Notes under the pieces: model-generated | Told to the model about the DNA's origin: nothing | Seen by the model: the letters and a program-made list of their open reading frames with translations, nothing else | The model's database searches: none | Assembly: GCA_034520365.1 (NCBI GenBank) | Contig: JAXHNP010000007.1 | Span: 248,001 to 312,000 of the forward strand | Length of the DNA stretch: 64,000 bases | Direction of reading: 5' to 3' | Source: Desulfobacterales bacterium | Lineage (GTDB): Bacteria; Desulfobacterota; Desulfobacteria; Desulfobacterales; Desulfosalsimonadaceae | Position numbers and translations under genes: made by a program | Shown: in pieces, positions 39,503 through 48,426 of the stretch | How the letters are laid out: each line of letters starts with the position of its first letter | Numbering within the stretch: the first letter of the stretch is position 1

Positions 39503-41296
39503 ATGCAATTTGTAGACTATCAAAACGTCCACCAGATGCTCAAAAAAACGATTGATGCGAAATCCGATGTGATCGCGCATCGATGGTTTCTGGACGGCGA
39601 AGGGTCTTCTGAATCGGTTACATGGGGGGAATTCTACGACCAGGTCAAACAGGCGGGCAAAAGCCTCATGGCTCTGGACGTGGAAAAAGGGGACAAAGTC
39701 ATTATCCTGAGCTATACCTGCTACTACTGGGTCTTGTGCGATATGGCCAACGCCACCATCGGCGCGGCCACAGTCGGCATCTATCAGTCCAACCTGGCGG
39801 AAGACTGTAAATATATTATCAACCATTCGGATGCCGTGGTGGTATTTGCCGAAAATCAGCAGCAGCTGGACAAACTCCAGCAAATCCGCGAGGAGATTCC
39901 CAATATCCGCAAGGTCATTCTCTTCAACGGCGATGCCCCGGCCAATGACGACTGGGTCATCAGTTTTGACGAATTCATGGGCCTATCCAAAAACATCTCG
40001 GAAAAGGATCTCCAGCAGCGCATCCAGATGCCCACCCCCCAGGATACGGCCACCATCGTCTACACCTCAGGCACCACGGGCGTGCCCAAAGGGGCGGTAA
40101 TCACCCATGACAACGTTACCTTTACCGCCCAATCCGTGGAGGCAAGTGCGGATGTCCGGGACGGGGATGAGACCTTCCTGTTTCTACCCCTGGCCCATAT
40201 CTTTGCGCGCACCCTCGTCAATGCCACCCTGCTGATCGGCGCCACTACCAACTACTGCCGGAGTATGGACACCATCACAGAGGATTTAAAACTGGCCAAG
40301 CCCCACTGGTTTCCAAGCGTTCCCCGCATCTATGAAAAAGTGTATTCAAAAGTTTTAAGCGGGGCGGAATCCAAAGGCGGTGTGGCCCTCAAGATTTTCA
40401 ACTGGGCCAGAAACATCGGCGACAAAATGGCTGACTGCAAATTAAACCGCGAGCCGGTCCCGTTTATGCTGGGATTGAAGCACAAAATCGCCTCCGCCCT
40501 TGTGTTCAGCAAGCTCCATGAAGCCCTGGGCGGCCGCCTCCGGTTCTGCATCAGCGGCGCAGCCCCGCTGGAGCCCGCGATTGCCAAATTTTTCATCGGC
40601 GCGGATGTGCTGGTGCTCGAAGGCCTCGGCATGACGGAGAACACCTCGTTTACCAATGTGAATCGCCCGGATAACTACCGGATCGGCTGGGTCGGCCCCC
40701 CGGGCCCTGGAATTGAGCAGAAAATCGCCGATGACGGGGAGATTCTCTTCCGCGGCAGAAACGTGATGAGGGAATACTACAAAATGCCGGATGAAACCGC
40801 GGAAACGCTATCCCCCGAAGGCTGGCTCCATACCGGCGATCTCGGGGAAATCGACTCGGAAAACTTCCTGCGGATCACCGGCCGGAAAAAAGAGCTCATC
40901 ATCACCGCAGGCGGTAAAAACGTTGCCCCCTCGGCCATCGAAGGAAAAATGGCGACCTCCAAATACATTAACCAGTTCTGCGTGGTGGGCGACCGCCGGA
41001 AATTCCTGTCCGCCCTGGTCACCCTGGATGAGGAAAATGTCACCGAATATGCGGATGCCAACGGCATCCCCTATAACTCCTTTGATGACCTGATCAACAA
41101 TGAGCAGATTTATAAACTGATTGAAAGCGAAATCCAGGCGAAGAACAAGGATCTGCCCTCGTATGAAACCATCAAGCGCTTTAAAATCGTTCCGGAATTC
41201 ACCGTGGAAAACAAAATGATGACCCCCACCATGAAGATCAAGAAAGCGGTGGCAATGGACGCCTATCAGGATGAAATTGAACAATTGTATAGCTGA
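39503..41296 (+). CDS. AMP-forming long-chain acyl-CoA synthetase-like ligase
   Basis: 597 residues of the ANL superfamily. It has the P-loop TIVYTSGTTGVPKGAVITHDN, the acyl pocket/A5 LEGLGMTENTS, the A7 hinge-proximal GWLHTGDLG, A8 GRKKELIITAGGKNVAP and a late catalytic Lys (KIKKA). It activates a carboxylic acid to acyl-AMP and then to the CoA thioester, acting at the membrane or in the cytosol. The CoA-transferase/GNAT gene starts 5 bp after the stop, so the two form an operon for acyl-CoA handling. Confidence 0.93.
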   Translation: MQFVDYQNVHQMLKKTIDAKSDVIAHRWFLDGEGSSESVTWGEFYDQVKQAGKSLMALDVEKGDKVIILSYTCYYWVLCDMANATIGAATVGIYQSNLAEDCKYIINHSDAVVVFAENQQQLDKLQQIREEIPNIRKVILFNGDAPANDDWVISFDEFMGLSKNISEKDLQQRIQMPTPQDTATIVYTSGTTGVPKGAVITHDNVTFTAQSVEASADVRDGDETFLFLPLAHIFARTLVNATLLIGATTNYCRSMDTITEDLKLAKPHWFPSVPRIYEKVYSKVLSGAESKGGVALKIFNWARNIGDKMADCKLNREPVPFMLGLKHKIASALVFSKLHEALGGRLRFCISGAAPLEPAIAKFFIGADVLVLEGLGMTENTSFTNVNRPDNYRIGWVGPPGPGIEQKIADDGEILFRGRNVMREYYKMPDETAETLSPEGWLHTGDLGEIDSENFLRITGRKKELIITAGGKNVAPSAIEGKMATSKYINQFCVVGDRRKFLSALVTLDEENVTEYADANGIPYNSFDDLINNEQIYKLIESEIQAKNKDLPSYETIKRFKIVPEFTVENKMMTPTMKIKKAVAMDAYQDEIEQLYS

Positions 41297-41301
41297 ATCT
41301 C

Positions 41302-43164
41302 ATGAATGATATGGATACCCCATCCTGGGAACAAATGGTCATCCCGCCGGAAAAGGCACTGAAAAAGATCGAGCCCGGCATGTGCATCTTTTTGAGCACG
41401 GGTGCGGCCGAACCGCGCACCCTGGTCCGGGAACTGATGAACTCGAATGCGGACAATCTGCAGGACCTTGAGTTGTTTCAGCTGTTGAGCTTCGGGGATG
41501 CCATCTCCATCCAGAAACTGCAGACCCAGAAATTCCGGCTGAAAACCTTTTTCTCCGGCTGGGTGGCCAAGGAGGCCATTACCGCCGGACGCGTGGATTT
41601 GATCCCCAGCCGGTTCTCCCGGCTGACCCAGTTAATCGATTCCCGCCGGATTCCCTTTGATGTGGCGTTTATCCAGATTTCCCCGCCCAATCGGCTGGGC
41701 TACTGCAGCTTCGGGATCTCCGTGGATGTGGCCCGGCAGGTCATGCATCAGGCAGGCGTTGTGGTGGGTGAGATAAACCCGGATGTGCCCCAGACGTTAG
41801 GCAACACCTTTGTCTCCATTAACGAATTCGATCTTTTGGTCAAGGCCACGGAAAAACCGATCTATTTTGACCGGTGGCCGGAGGATGAGGTGTTTGACCG
41901 GGTCGCCGCCAACGTGGCCTCCGCCATTGAGGACGGCTCCTGTATCGCATTCTCCATCGGTCCCTTATATGAGCCCCTGGGCCGGCACCTGATGAACAAG
42001 AAAAACCTTGGGGTGCATACGCCGATATTTACGGATGCCCTGATGGATCTGGTAAAAAGCGGGGCGGTGTCCAACCGCTACAAGGAACATTTCCCAGGCA
42101 AATCCCTTACCTCCTATGCCATGGGCACCCAGGAATTAATGGCCTGGCTGGACCAGAATCCGCTGGTGGAGTTTCAGGGGATTGACAAGGTCTTCAACCC
42201 CATGCGTATCGGCCGGAATCCGAGATTTGTGGCTGTCGCCAACATCCGAAAGACCGATTTGACCGGACGGATCGCCCTTCATGTGGGCAAAAGCAATATC
42301 ACCACCGACCCCTCGGAGGTGATCGATTTTGTAAACGGCGCAGAGATCTCCCCGGGCGGCTACACTATATTTGCCCTGCCCAGCCGGAACCTGAAAGGCG
42401 AATCCAATATCCGGGGCTCGCTTGAGGATGTGCCCAATCAGTTGAATGTCCGGGAATCCGTGGATCTTGTAGTAACCGAGTACGGGGTGGCCAACTTAAA
42501 CGGCCGCACCATCCGGGAGCGCGCCCAGGCCCTTATTGAAGTCGCCCATCCCGATGACCGCCAGTGGCTGATCGAGGAGGCCAAAAAGCAGAATATCATT
42601 TACGGGGATCAGATTTTTCTGGCTGAAAGCGCCCATCTATATCCGGCGGATATCTATACCCGCCAGACCTTTAAGAACAATGTGGAGGTCCGTTTCCGGC
42701 CGATGCGCCCCTCTGACGAGGAGGAGATGCGGCGGCTGTTCTACCGGTTCTCGGATGAATCGGTTTATTACCGGTATTTCACGCCCCTTAAGACCATGCC
42801 GCATTCCAAGATGCAGGAATATGTCAATATCGACTACAGCCAGGTAATGTCCATCGTCGGCCTGGTAGGCGATCTGGGCAAAGGCCATATCATTTCTGAG
42901 GCCCGGTACGTGAGGCATAAGGACCGCCCCTATGCGGATGTGGCCTTTATCGTGGATGAGGAGTACCAGAACCTGGGTATCGCCACCTATCTCTACAAGC
43001 TTTTGATGCGGCTCGCCAAGGAGCGCGGTCTACAGGGCTTTACCGCGGATGTTCTCCCGGCCAATAAAGAAATGATGCGGGTATTTGAAAAAGGCGATGC
43101 CGAGGTCAAGGCCACCCTGGAGCACGGGGTCTACTGCCTGACCATCCCATTCTTCAGTTCATAG
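41302..43164 (+). CDS. Acetyl-CoA hydrolase/CoA-transferase fused to a GNAT acetyltransferase
   Basis: 620 residues. Residues 1-455 form both halves of the acetyl-CoA hydrolase/4-hydroxybutyrate CoA-transferase family, with GEINPDVPQTLGN around the likely catalytic Glu, and LVVTEYGVANLNGRTIRERA in the second half. Residues 465-620 are a GNAT domain (VRFRPMRPSDEEEMRRLFY, DEEYQNLGIATYL for acetyl-CoA binding). This Cat/GNAT fusion is known in anaerobes. The GNAT part may act in protein or small-molecule acylation or as a regulatory domain. It overlaps the convergent glycosyltransferase gene by 11 bp. Confidence 0.9.
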   Translation: MNDMDTPSWEQMVIPPEKALKKIEPGMCIFLSTGAAEPRTLVRELMNSNADNLQDLELFQLLSFGDAISIQKLQTQKFRLKTFFSGWVAKEAITAGRVDLIPSRFSRLTQLIDSRRIPFDVAFIQISPPNRLGYCSFGISVDVARQVMHQAGVVVGEINPDVPQTLGNTFVSINEFDLLVKATEKPIYFDRWPEDEVFDRVAANVASAIEDGSCIAFSIGPLYEPLGRHLMNKKNLGVHTPIFTDALMDLVKSGAVSNRYKEHFPGKSLTSYAMGTQELMAWLDQNPLVEFQGIDKVFNPMRIGRNPRFVAVANIRKTDLTGRIALHVGKSNITTDPSEVIDFVNGAEISPGGYTIFALPSRNLKGESNIRGSLEDVPNQLNVRESVDLVVTEYGVANLNGRTIRERAQALIEVAHPDDRQWLIEEAKKQNIIYGDQIFLAESAHLYPADIYTRQTFKNNVEVRFRPMRPSDEEEMRRLFYRFSDESVYYRYFTPLKTMPHSKMQEYVNIDYSQVMSIVGLVGDLGKGHIISEARYVRHKDRPYADVAFIVDEEYQNLGIATYLYKLLMRLAKERGLQGFTADVLPANKEMMRVFEKGDAEVKATLEHGVYCLTIPFFSS

Positions 43165-44020
43165 GCCCATACTGCCGCGAAAGCCCCCAATAATAATCCG
43201 CTTCCCCGTTTTTCCCGCGCTTTCGGCAGCCGGCCGCATAAATCTCACACTTTTCTTTTAATGCCCGAACCGCCGCGCTGTATTTTTCATCGGTCAGCAA
43301 GCGGCCGGCCAGGATTTTTTCAATTGCAAAAATCCGGTACTTGTCCAGACCCGGCTGGCGGGATAATTGATCGGCATGCCCGCCCTGTTTAACAATCAGC
43401 GGTTTTTCAATCAAATGGACCGGGTATTGAGAGCTTACCCGCAGCCACAGGTCATAGTCCTCGCAGGCGGGCAGGTTTTCATCAAATCCGCCGATTTCAA
43501 CAAACAGCGCCTTTTTGGCCATCACGGCAGACGGACTGACCAGGCACAGTTCAAGGGAGGGGATAAAAATATCACCGGCAGGCTTTTGATGCCGCCGGCG
43601 GGGGTTAACCCGGCGGCCGTTTCGGATCCAGACCTCTTCGGTCTGGCAGATCAGGGCATCGGGATGGGCATTAAAAAAGGCGACCTGCTCGGAAAGCTTT
43701 CCCGGCAGCCAGTAATCATCGGAATCCAGAAATGCGATCAGGTCGCCGGAGGCCGCGGCGATGCCGCGGTTTCTGGCGGCGCTCACCCCCTGATTGGGTT
43801 GATGGATATAAACGATCCAAGACTGATAGGCTGAAAGCAGGCTCCGGGTTTGATCTATGCTGCCGTCATCGACCACAATGAGTTCAAAATTCGGGTAATC
43901 CTGGAAAAGCACCGAATCAATAGCCTTGCCCACCGCCCAGGCCCGGTTGAACGTGGGGATGATCACACTCACCTGCGGCGTTGACTCGGCCGTCAATGCA
44001 TTTTCCGGGCTGTGACTCAT
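43154..44020 (-). CDS. Family 2 glycosyltransferase
   Basis: 288 residues with a GT-A fold. It has VSVIIPTFNRA at the start, LIVVDDGS, AARNRGI and the metal-binding LIAFLDSDDYW (DxD-like). No membrane helix, so it is a soluble or peripheral enzyme transferring a sugar from a nucleotide donor. Its start overlaps the end of hrpA by 4 bp (ATGA), so it is translationally coupled to that gene, an odd functional pairing. Confidence 0.9.
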   Translation of the reverse strand: MSHSPENALTAESTPQVSVIIPTFNRAWAVGKAIDSVLFQDYPNFELIVVDDGSIDQTRSLLSAYQSWIVYIHQPNQGVSAARNRGIAAASGDLIAFLDSDDYWLPGKLSEQVAFFNAHPDALICQTEEVWIRNGRRVNPRRRHQKPAGDIFIPSLELCLVSPSAVMAKKALFVEIGGFDENLPACEDYDLWLRVSSQYPVHLIEKPLIVKQGGHADQLSRQPGLDKYRIFAIEKILAGRLLTDEKYSAAVRALKEKCEIYAAGCRKRGKNGEADYYWGLSRQYGPMN

Positions 44021-47000
44021 ATCATCCGCCGGATGTGATCCGCATGCTGCTTAAGTTTCCTGGCGGATACGGGATACGCGGTTTTAAGCTCCTGGGCAAA
44101 GAGCGAGACCTTGAATTCCTCGATCATCCAGAAAAATTCTTCCACCGCATCCCGCTTCTCCTGGGAGGTACTCGCCTCGATTTCGTTTAAAAACGCTGCC
44201 AACTGGTCATTGAAAGGCTTGACCTGTTCGGCCTTTTTCTGGTCCTTGTCAAGATCCATCACCCCGCGCTCGGCCCGAAAGGACAGGGCTTTAAGGTATC
44301 TGGAGAGGTGTCCCAGACGCTCGAGGGTATAGATGTCCATAAAATGCTCCGGCACCAGACGGCTTAGCGAGCGCCGCAGCTCGGAGAGAAAGGCCGTGAC
44401 CAGCGGTCTGTCAGCATGCCCGGATTCCAGCTTATAGATGAGGGACCGGGTCTGCGCATAGGCCTCGATGACGGCGAGCCCCTTCTCCATTAGCGCCCGG
44501 CCGGCAGGCAGCAGGTTTTCCGACTGGGTACTGGCATGGCTGTAGAATTGCTCCGCTGTGCGGATATTTGCCGCAAACAATTCATTTATCACCCGATCCA
44601 TTATCCGGGCCTCAAGTTTCTGCCGGCCGCCGAAATACATGGCTGCCGGCTCCACCGATGACGGCAGGGCCACGGTCTTTTTCAAAAATTTTATGTCCTT
44701 TGCCAAATAGCGGCGGTAAAGCCGGGCGACCCCGGTTTTATGGGCGCGAAGGGCCGCCTCCGGGTCCTCGAAAAGCCGAAGATCCACGGTATCCCCGTTT
44801 TGGACAAGCGCGGGATACACGTGAAAGCCGCCTTGCCCGCGCCCTTGAACCGCAATGGCATCCGGGAGATCCGGAACCTCCCAGGTGGTCATCCCGGATT
44901 TTTCCCACTTTTTTCTTTCCGCGGCCAACCCGTTCGCATCCGTTTTCTCAGGCGCCTGGGTCAGAAGTGCCTGTTTATCCCGGCTGCCGGCGACCTCTTT
45001 TCCGTTTGAATCGGTAATGGCAAAACGCAGGCGCAGATGATCCGGCAGATCCGCCTCCCGCCATTCGGACACCGGGATATCCACCCCGAACCGATGATAG
45101 ATGAACCGGCTCAATTCACTGCGCAAGGAGCCCTGATACATGGGCATCTCTTTCATGATGCAGCGGAGGGTATCATTTATAGGCACTAGCTGTTTGCGAC
45201 AGGATTTCGGGAGCCCCCGGAGCAGGGCGTTGATCTTTTCCTCAAGCAGGCCGGGCACGATCCAGTCCGTAGGTTCCCGGGATATGGCGGAAACCCCGGA
45301 GGCGGGCACCTTGACGGTTACGCCGTCAGCCGGCGCGCCGGGATCAAACCGGTACGCGCACGCATACCTGGATTCGACAAGCTTAAGGGAATCCGGAAAA
45401 AGGGAAAGCTGGTCGTCTTCCGGATGGTAAGTCAACAGATCTTTCTGATCCATTCTCAGGAAATGATCGGACCCCATCTTCTTGATGCGTTTTTTAAGCG
45501 TGGCCATATCATAGATATTCTCCAGCCGCTCGCGGTAGAATTCAAGCATGGCCGCTTCCGCGACCAAAAGATCCCGGCGGCGGAGCCGGTTCTCCATCTC
45601 CCGGATGGATTCGATCTGCTCGCGGTTATGCTGCATAAAGGGGAGTTCTTTTTTCACCCGGCCTTCGATCAGCGCCTCCCGGATAAAAATCTCGGTGGCC
45701 CCTTCCGGATCTACCGGCCCGTATCGTTTAGGCCGGCCCGGTTCAATGATCAGCCCGAAGAGACTCACCTGCTCATCGGCCATCACCGCCTCCTGCTTTT
45801 TCTCCCATCTGGGATTCAGATAGGTATACCGGCAAAGGGAGGCGCCGATGGGCTCAAGCCACGTGCGGTCGATATTGGCCACATTGCGGCCGAAAAGCCG
45901 GGAGGTCTCAACCATTTCCGCGCACACGATCCAGGCCCCGCCCCGGTTAAACACTCCGGAGCCCGGAAAAATCATCATTTCCCGGTTTTTGGCCGCCTGA
46001 TAGACATTTTTTTCCTTTTTCACCGCAATGTTTGACAAAAATCCGCTTAGAATCGATTTATGGATGGCCGCATACCCTTGGGAAAAGTCTTCATCCCCGG
46101 ATTCATTTTTTTTACCAGGCGCCGGCTGACTCGGCTTGACCCCGGCCTCGTTTAGAATCGCGGTGATCTGCTCGTGCACATCCTGCCATTCCCGCATGCG
46201 CTTAAAGGAGAAAAAATTCGACCGGCAGAACTCCTTAAGATCCCTTGCCCGGACAAAGGCCCGTGTCATGGCCGGCGTCCCAAAACAGGCCCGCCAGATA
46301 TTGATCCAGGTGATAAAGTCCGAGGCCGGGTCCTTAAACTGGTTGTGGGCCGCCTCTGCGGTTTTTTCGGCATCCTCCGGCCGCTCCCGGGGGTCAATGG
46401 TGCTAAGCGCTGACACAATCACCACCAGCTCTTCAAGGTGGCCCTGATCCGCGGCTTCGAGAAGCATTCGCGACAGCCTGGGATCAAGCGGAACAGCGGC
46501 CATTACACGGCCCCTGGCGCTCAGGCGGGGGGTTTTTTTCTTTGCGGGCTTTTCCTTTTTCCGGGCTGCCGCCGGGACCAGGGCCCCCAGTTCGTGGAGC
46601 AGATCAAAACCGTCCTTAACCTGCTTTGCGGGCGGGGGATCAATAAAGGGGAAAGACTGAATATCCCCCAGGTTTAAGGAAATCATCCGGAGGATCACCT
46701 GGGACAAATTGGCGCGCTGGATTTCCGGCGGGGTGAAAAGCGGCCGGGACTCATAGTCAGACTCGGGGTATAGCCGTATGCAGACGCCGTCCGCCACCCG
46801 GCCGCACCGGCCCTTGCGCTGGTCGGCGCTGCTTTTTGAGATCGGCGCAATCGGCAGTGACGTGGTTCTGGAGCGGGGGTCATACTGGGAAATCCGGGCC
46901 AGGCCCGTATCAATCACGTATCGGATGCCCGGCACCGTAATGGAGGTTTCGGCCACATTGGTGGCCACCACGATCTTTCTGCCCGGGATGGATTTAAACA

Positions 47001-48027
47001 CCCGCATCTGATCGGCCGCAGGGAGCCGCGCAAAAAGCGGGAGCACCGTGGTATGCCGGTAGTTCCGGCCCTCAAGGGTTTCACAGGTCTCCCGGATATC
47101 CTGTTCCGTGGGCATAAAAATCAGAATATCGCCCGGTTTTTTTTCAGAGATCACTGCATCCGCCGCGTCCACCGCCTTTTCCACGTAGGTAAGTTCCTCT
47201 GCATCGCCGTCGGTATCGGATTCCGCATACTGAACTGTCACCGGATACGTCCGGCCGGAGACCTCGATTACCGGGGCATCCCCAAAGGCTTTTGAAAACT
47301 TTTGCGTATCAATGGTGGCGGAGGTGATAATGAGCTTCAGATCCTTGCGGATGCTTGTGAGGTTTCTCAGGATCCCCAGCAGAAAATCGATGTTTAAGCT
47401 GCGCTCATGGGCCTCATCCACGATAATCGTGTCATAGGCATTCAAATACTTGTCCCCCTGGGTCTCGGCCAGAAGGATGCCATCGGTCATAATCTTGATG
47501 AAGCCGTCCGCCTTGTTGAACTGCTCCTGAAACCGAATCTGATAGCCCACGGATTCACCGGGCGACTCCCCCAGTTCCTCGGCGATCCGGTCGGCCACTG
47601 TGACCGCGGCGATCCGCCGGGGCTGGGTGCAGCCGACAATTCCCTCGATCCCGCGGCCCGCCGCCAGGCAGAACTTGGGCAGCTGCGTGGTCTTGCCGGA
47701 GCCGGTCTCACCGGAAACAATCACCACCGGATGATTCCGGATGGCGGCGATAATATCATCCTTTTTGCGGGTGATCGGCAGATTTTCCGGATATTCGGGC
47801 TTTGGCCGAATCTTTTTCCGTTTTTCCTTATGCGCGATCGACCGCGTGAGACGCTCCTTCAGCTGATCCAGCTCATGCCGGGTTTTCTTTGCCGACCCGT
47901 CACCGTTTTTCCGGCGCTTGATCTTTTTAAGCTCACGGAGCGCCGCATGCCGGTCCGCGTGCATGACATCCGGCAGCAGGCTTTCCAGGGATTTTATTTT
48001 TTGATATAAATCAGATGATCTGGACAT
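44017..48027 (-). CDS. hrpA: ATP-dependent RNA helicase HrpA
   Basis: 1,336 residues, close to E. coli HrpA. It has the DEAH-box helicase core with GETGSGKTTQLPKF (motif I), DEAHERSLNIDF (motif II), SATIDTQKF (III) and QRKGRCGRVADGVCIRLY (VI). The winged-helix/HA2/OB regions and the long C-terminal DUF3418-type extension of the HrpA family follow. It is implicated in mRNA processing and rescue of stalled ribosomes. The gene is upstream of, and coupled to, the glycosyltransferase gene. Confidence 0.96.
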   Translation of the reverse strand: MSRSSDLYQKIKSLESLLPDVMHADRHAALRELKKIKRRKNGDGSAKKTRHELDQLKERLTRSIAHKEKRKKIRPKPEYPENLPITRKKDDIIAAIRNHPVVIVSGETGSGKTTQLPKFCLAAGRGIEGIVGCTQPRRIAAVTVADRIAEELGESPGESVGYQIRFQEQFNKADGFIKIMTDGILLAETQGDKYLNAYDTIIVDEAHERSLNIDFLLGILRNLTSIRKDLKLIITSATIDTQKFSKAFGDAPVIEVSGRTYPVTVQYAESDTDGDAEELTYVEKAVDAADAVISEKKPGDILIFMPTEQDIRETCETLEGRNYRHTTVLPLFARLPAADQMRVFKSIPGRKIVVATNVAETSITVPGIRYVIDTGLARISQYDPRSRTTSLPIAPISKSSADQRKGRCGRVADGVCIRLYPESDYESRPLFTPPEIQRANLSQVILRMISLNLGDIQSFPFIDPPPAKQVKDGFDLLHELGALVPAAARKKEKPAKKKTPRLSARGRVMAAVPLDPRLSRMLLEAADQGHLEELVVIVSALSTIDPRERPEDAEKTAEAAHNQFKDPASDFITWINIWRACFGTPAMTRAFVRARDLKEFCRSNFFSFKRMREWQDVHEQITAILNEAGVKPSQPAPGKKNESGDEDFSQGYAAIHKSILSGFLSNIAVKKEKNVYQAAKNREMMIFPGSGVFNRGGAWIVCAEMVETSRLFGRNVANIDRTWLEPIGASLCRYTYLNPRWEKKQEAVMADEQVSLFGLIIEPGRPKRYGPVDPEGATEIFIREALIEGRVKKELPFMQHNREQIESIREMENRLRRRDLLVAEAAMLEFYRERLENIYDMATLKKRIKKMGSDHFLRMDQKDLLTYHPEDDQLSLFPDSLKLVESRYACAYRFDPGAPADGVTVKVPASGVSAISREPTDWIVPGLLEEKINALLRGLPKSCRKQLVPINDTLRCIMKEMPMYQGSLRSELSRFIYHRFGVDIPVSEWREADLPDHLRLRFAITDSNGKEVAGSRDKQALLTQAPEKTDANGLAAERKKWEKSGMTTWEVPDLPDAIAVQGRGQGGFHVYPALVQNGDTVDLRLFEDPEAALRAHKTGVARLYRRYLAKDIKFLKKTVALPSSVEPAAMYFGGRQKLEARIMDRVINELFAANIRTAEQFYSHASTQSENLLPAGRALMEKGLAVIEAYAQTRSLIYKLESGHADRPLVTAFLSELRRSLSRLVPEHFMDIYTLERLGHLSRYLKALSFRAERGVMDLDKDQKKAEQVKPFNDQLAAFLNEIEASTSQEKRDAVEEFFWMIEEFKVSLFAQELKTAYPVSARKLKQHADHIRRMI

Positions 48028-48141
48028 GCTTCGGTCATTGTCAATGTTTTTAAAAATTACAGAACCCCTGCGGGCTCAAATTGGGCATACAATAAACAGT
48101 ACGTTCCGATTTTTCAATATCTTCCACATCCTTTCCCGGGA

Positions 48142-48293
48142 CACGGTAAATTTGTTCTATCTATTTTTCAGGCGGGCACGGTGGCCTGCCCTTCGCGACA
48201 ATGCCGATATTTTGTAGGGTCGGCCACCGTGCCGACCTTGCATGCGAGAAACCCCATGGTTATGGGGTTTCTCGCCAAAACAAATTCACCGTG
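48142..48293. mobile_element. Element M: 152-bp non-coding unit with related ends and a 10-bp target duplication
   Basis: The left end CACGGTAAATTTGTTCT (48142-48158) matches the element A/B end at 15 of 17 bases; the right end (48277-48293) matches at 14 of 17. The adjoining 10-mers TTTCCCGGGA (48132-48141) and TTTCCCGGAA (48294-48303) agree at 9 of 10. Inside are GGCACGGTGGCC (48175-48186) with its complement at 48222-48233, and a perfect 14-bp stem with a 4-nt loop at 48244-48275. It lies in the 399-bp gap between hrpA and the histidine kinase gene; I see nothing else definite in that gap. It has no ORF and reads as a MITE-like relative of the coding elements. Confidence 0.72.
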
Positions 48294-48426
48294 TTTCCCG
48301 GAATAAAGGCTTTGACATCCCGGCTTGAAGTGATATAAAAAATTGATCGCAAATGAGAACATGTTTTATCGGGATAAATCCGATAAACCCGAATAAATTG
48401 AAAGGCTAAAAACGGGTCAGTGTTTT

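Noticed and set aside
48168-48362. 64-residue minus-strand ORF over element M
   Set aside because: It reads through hairpins and the inverted repeat end and shows no protein-like pattern.
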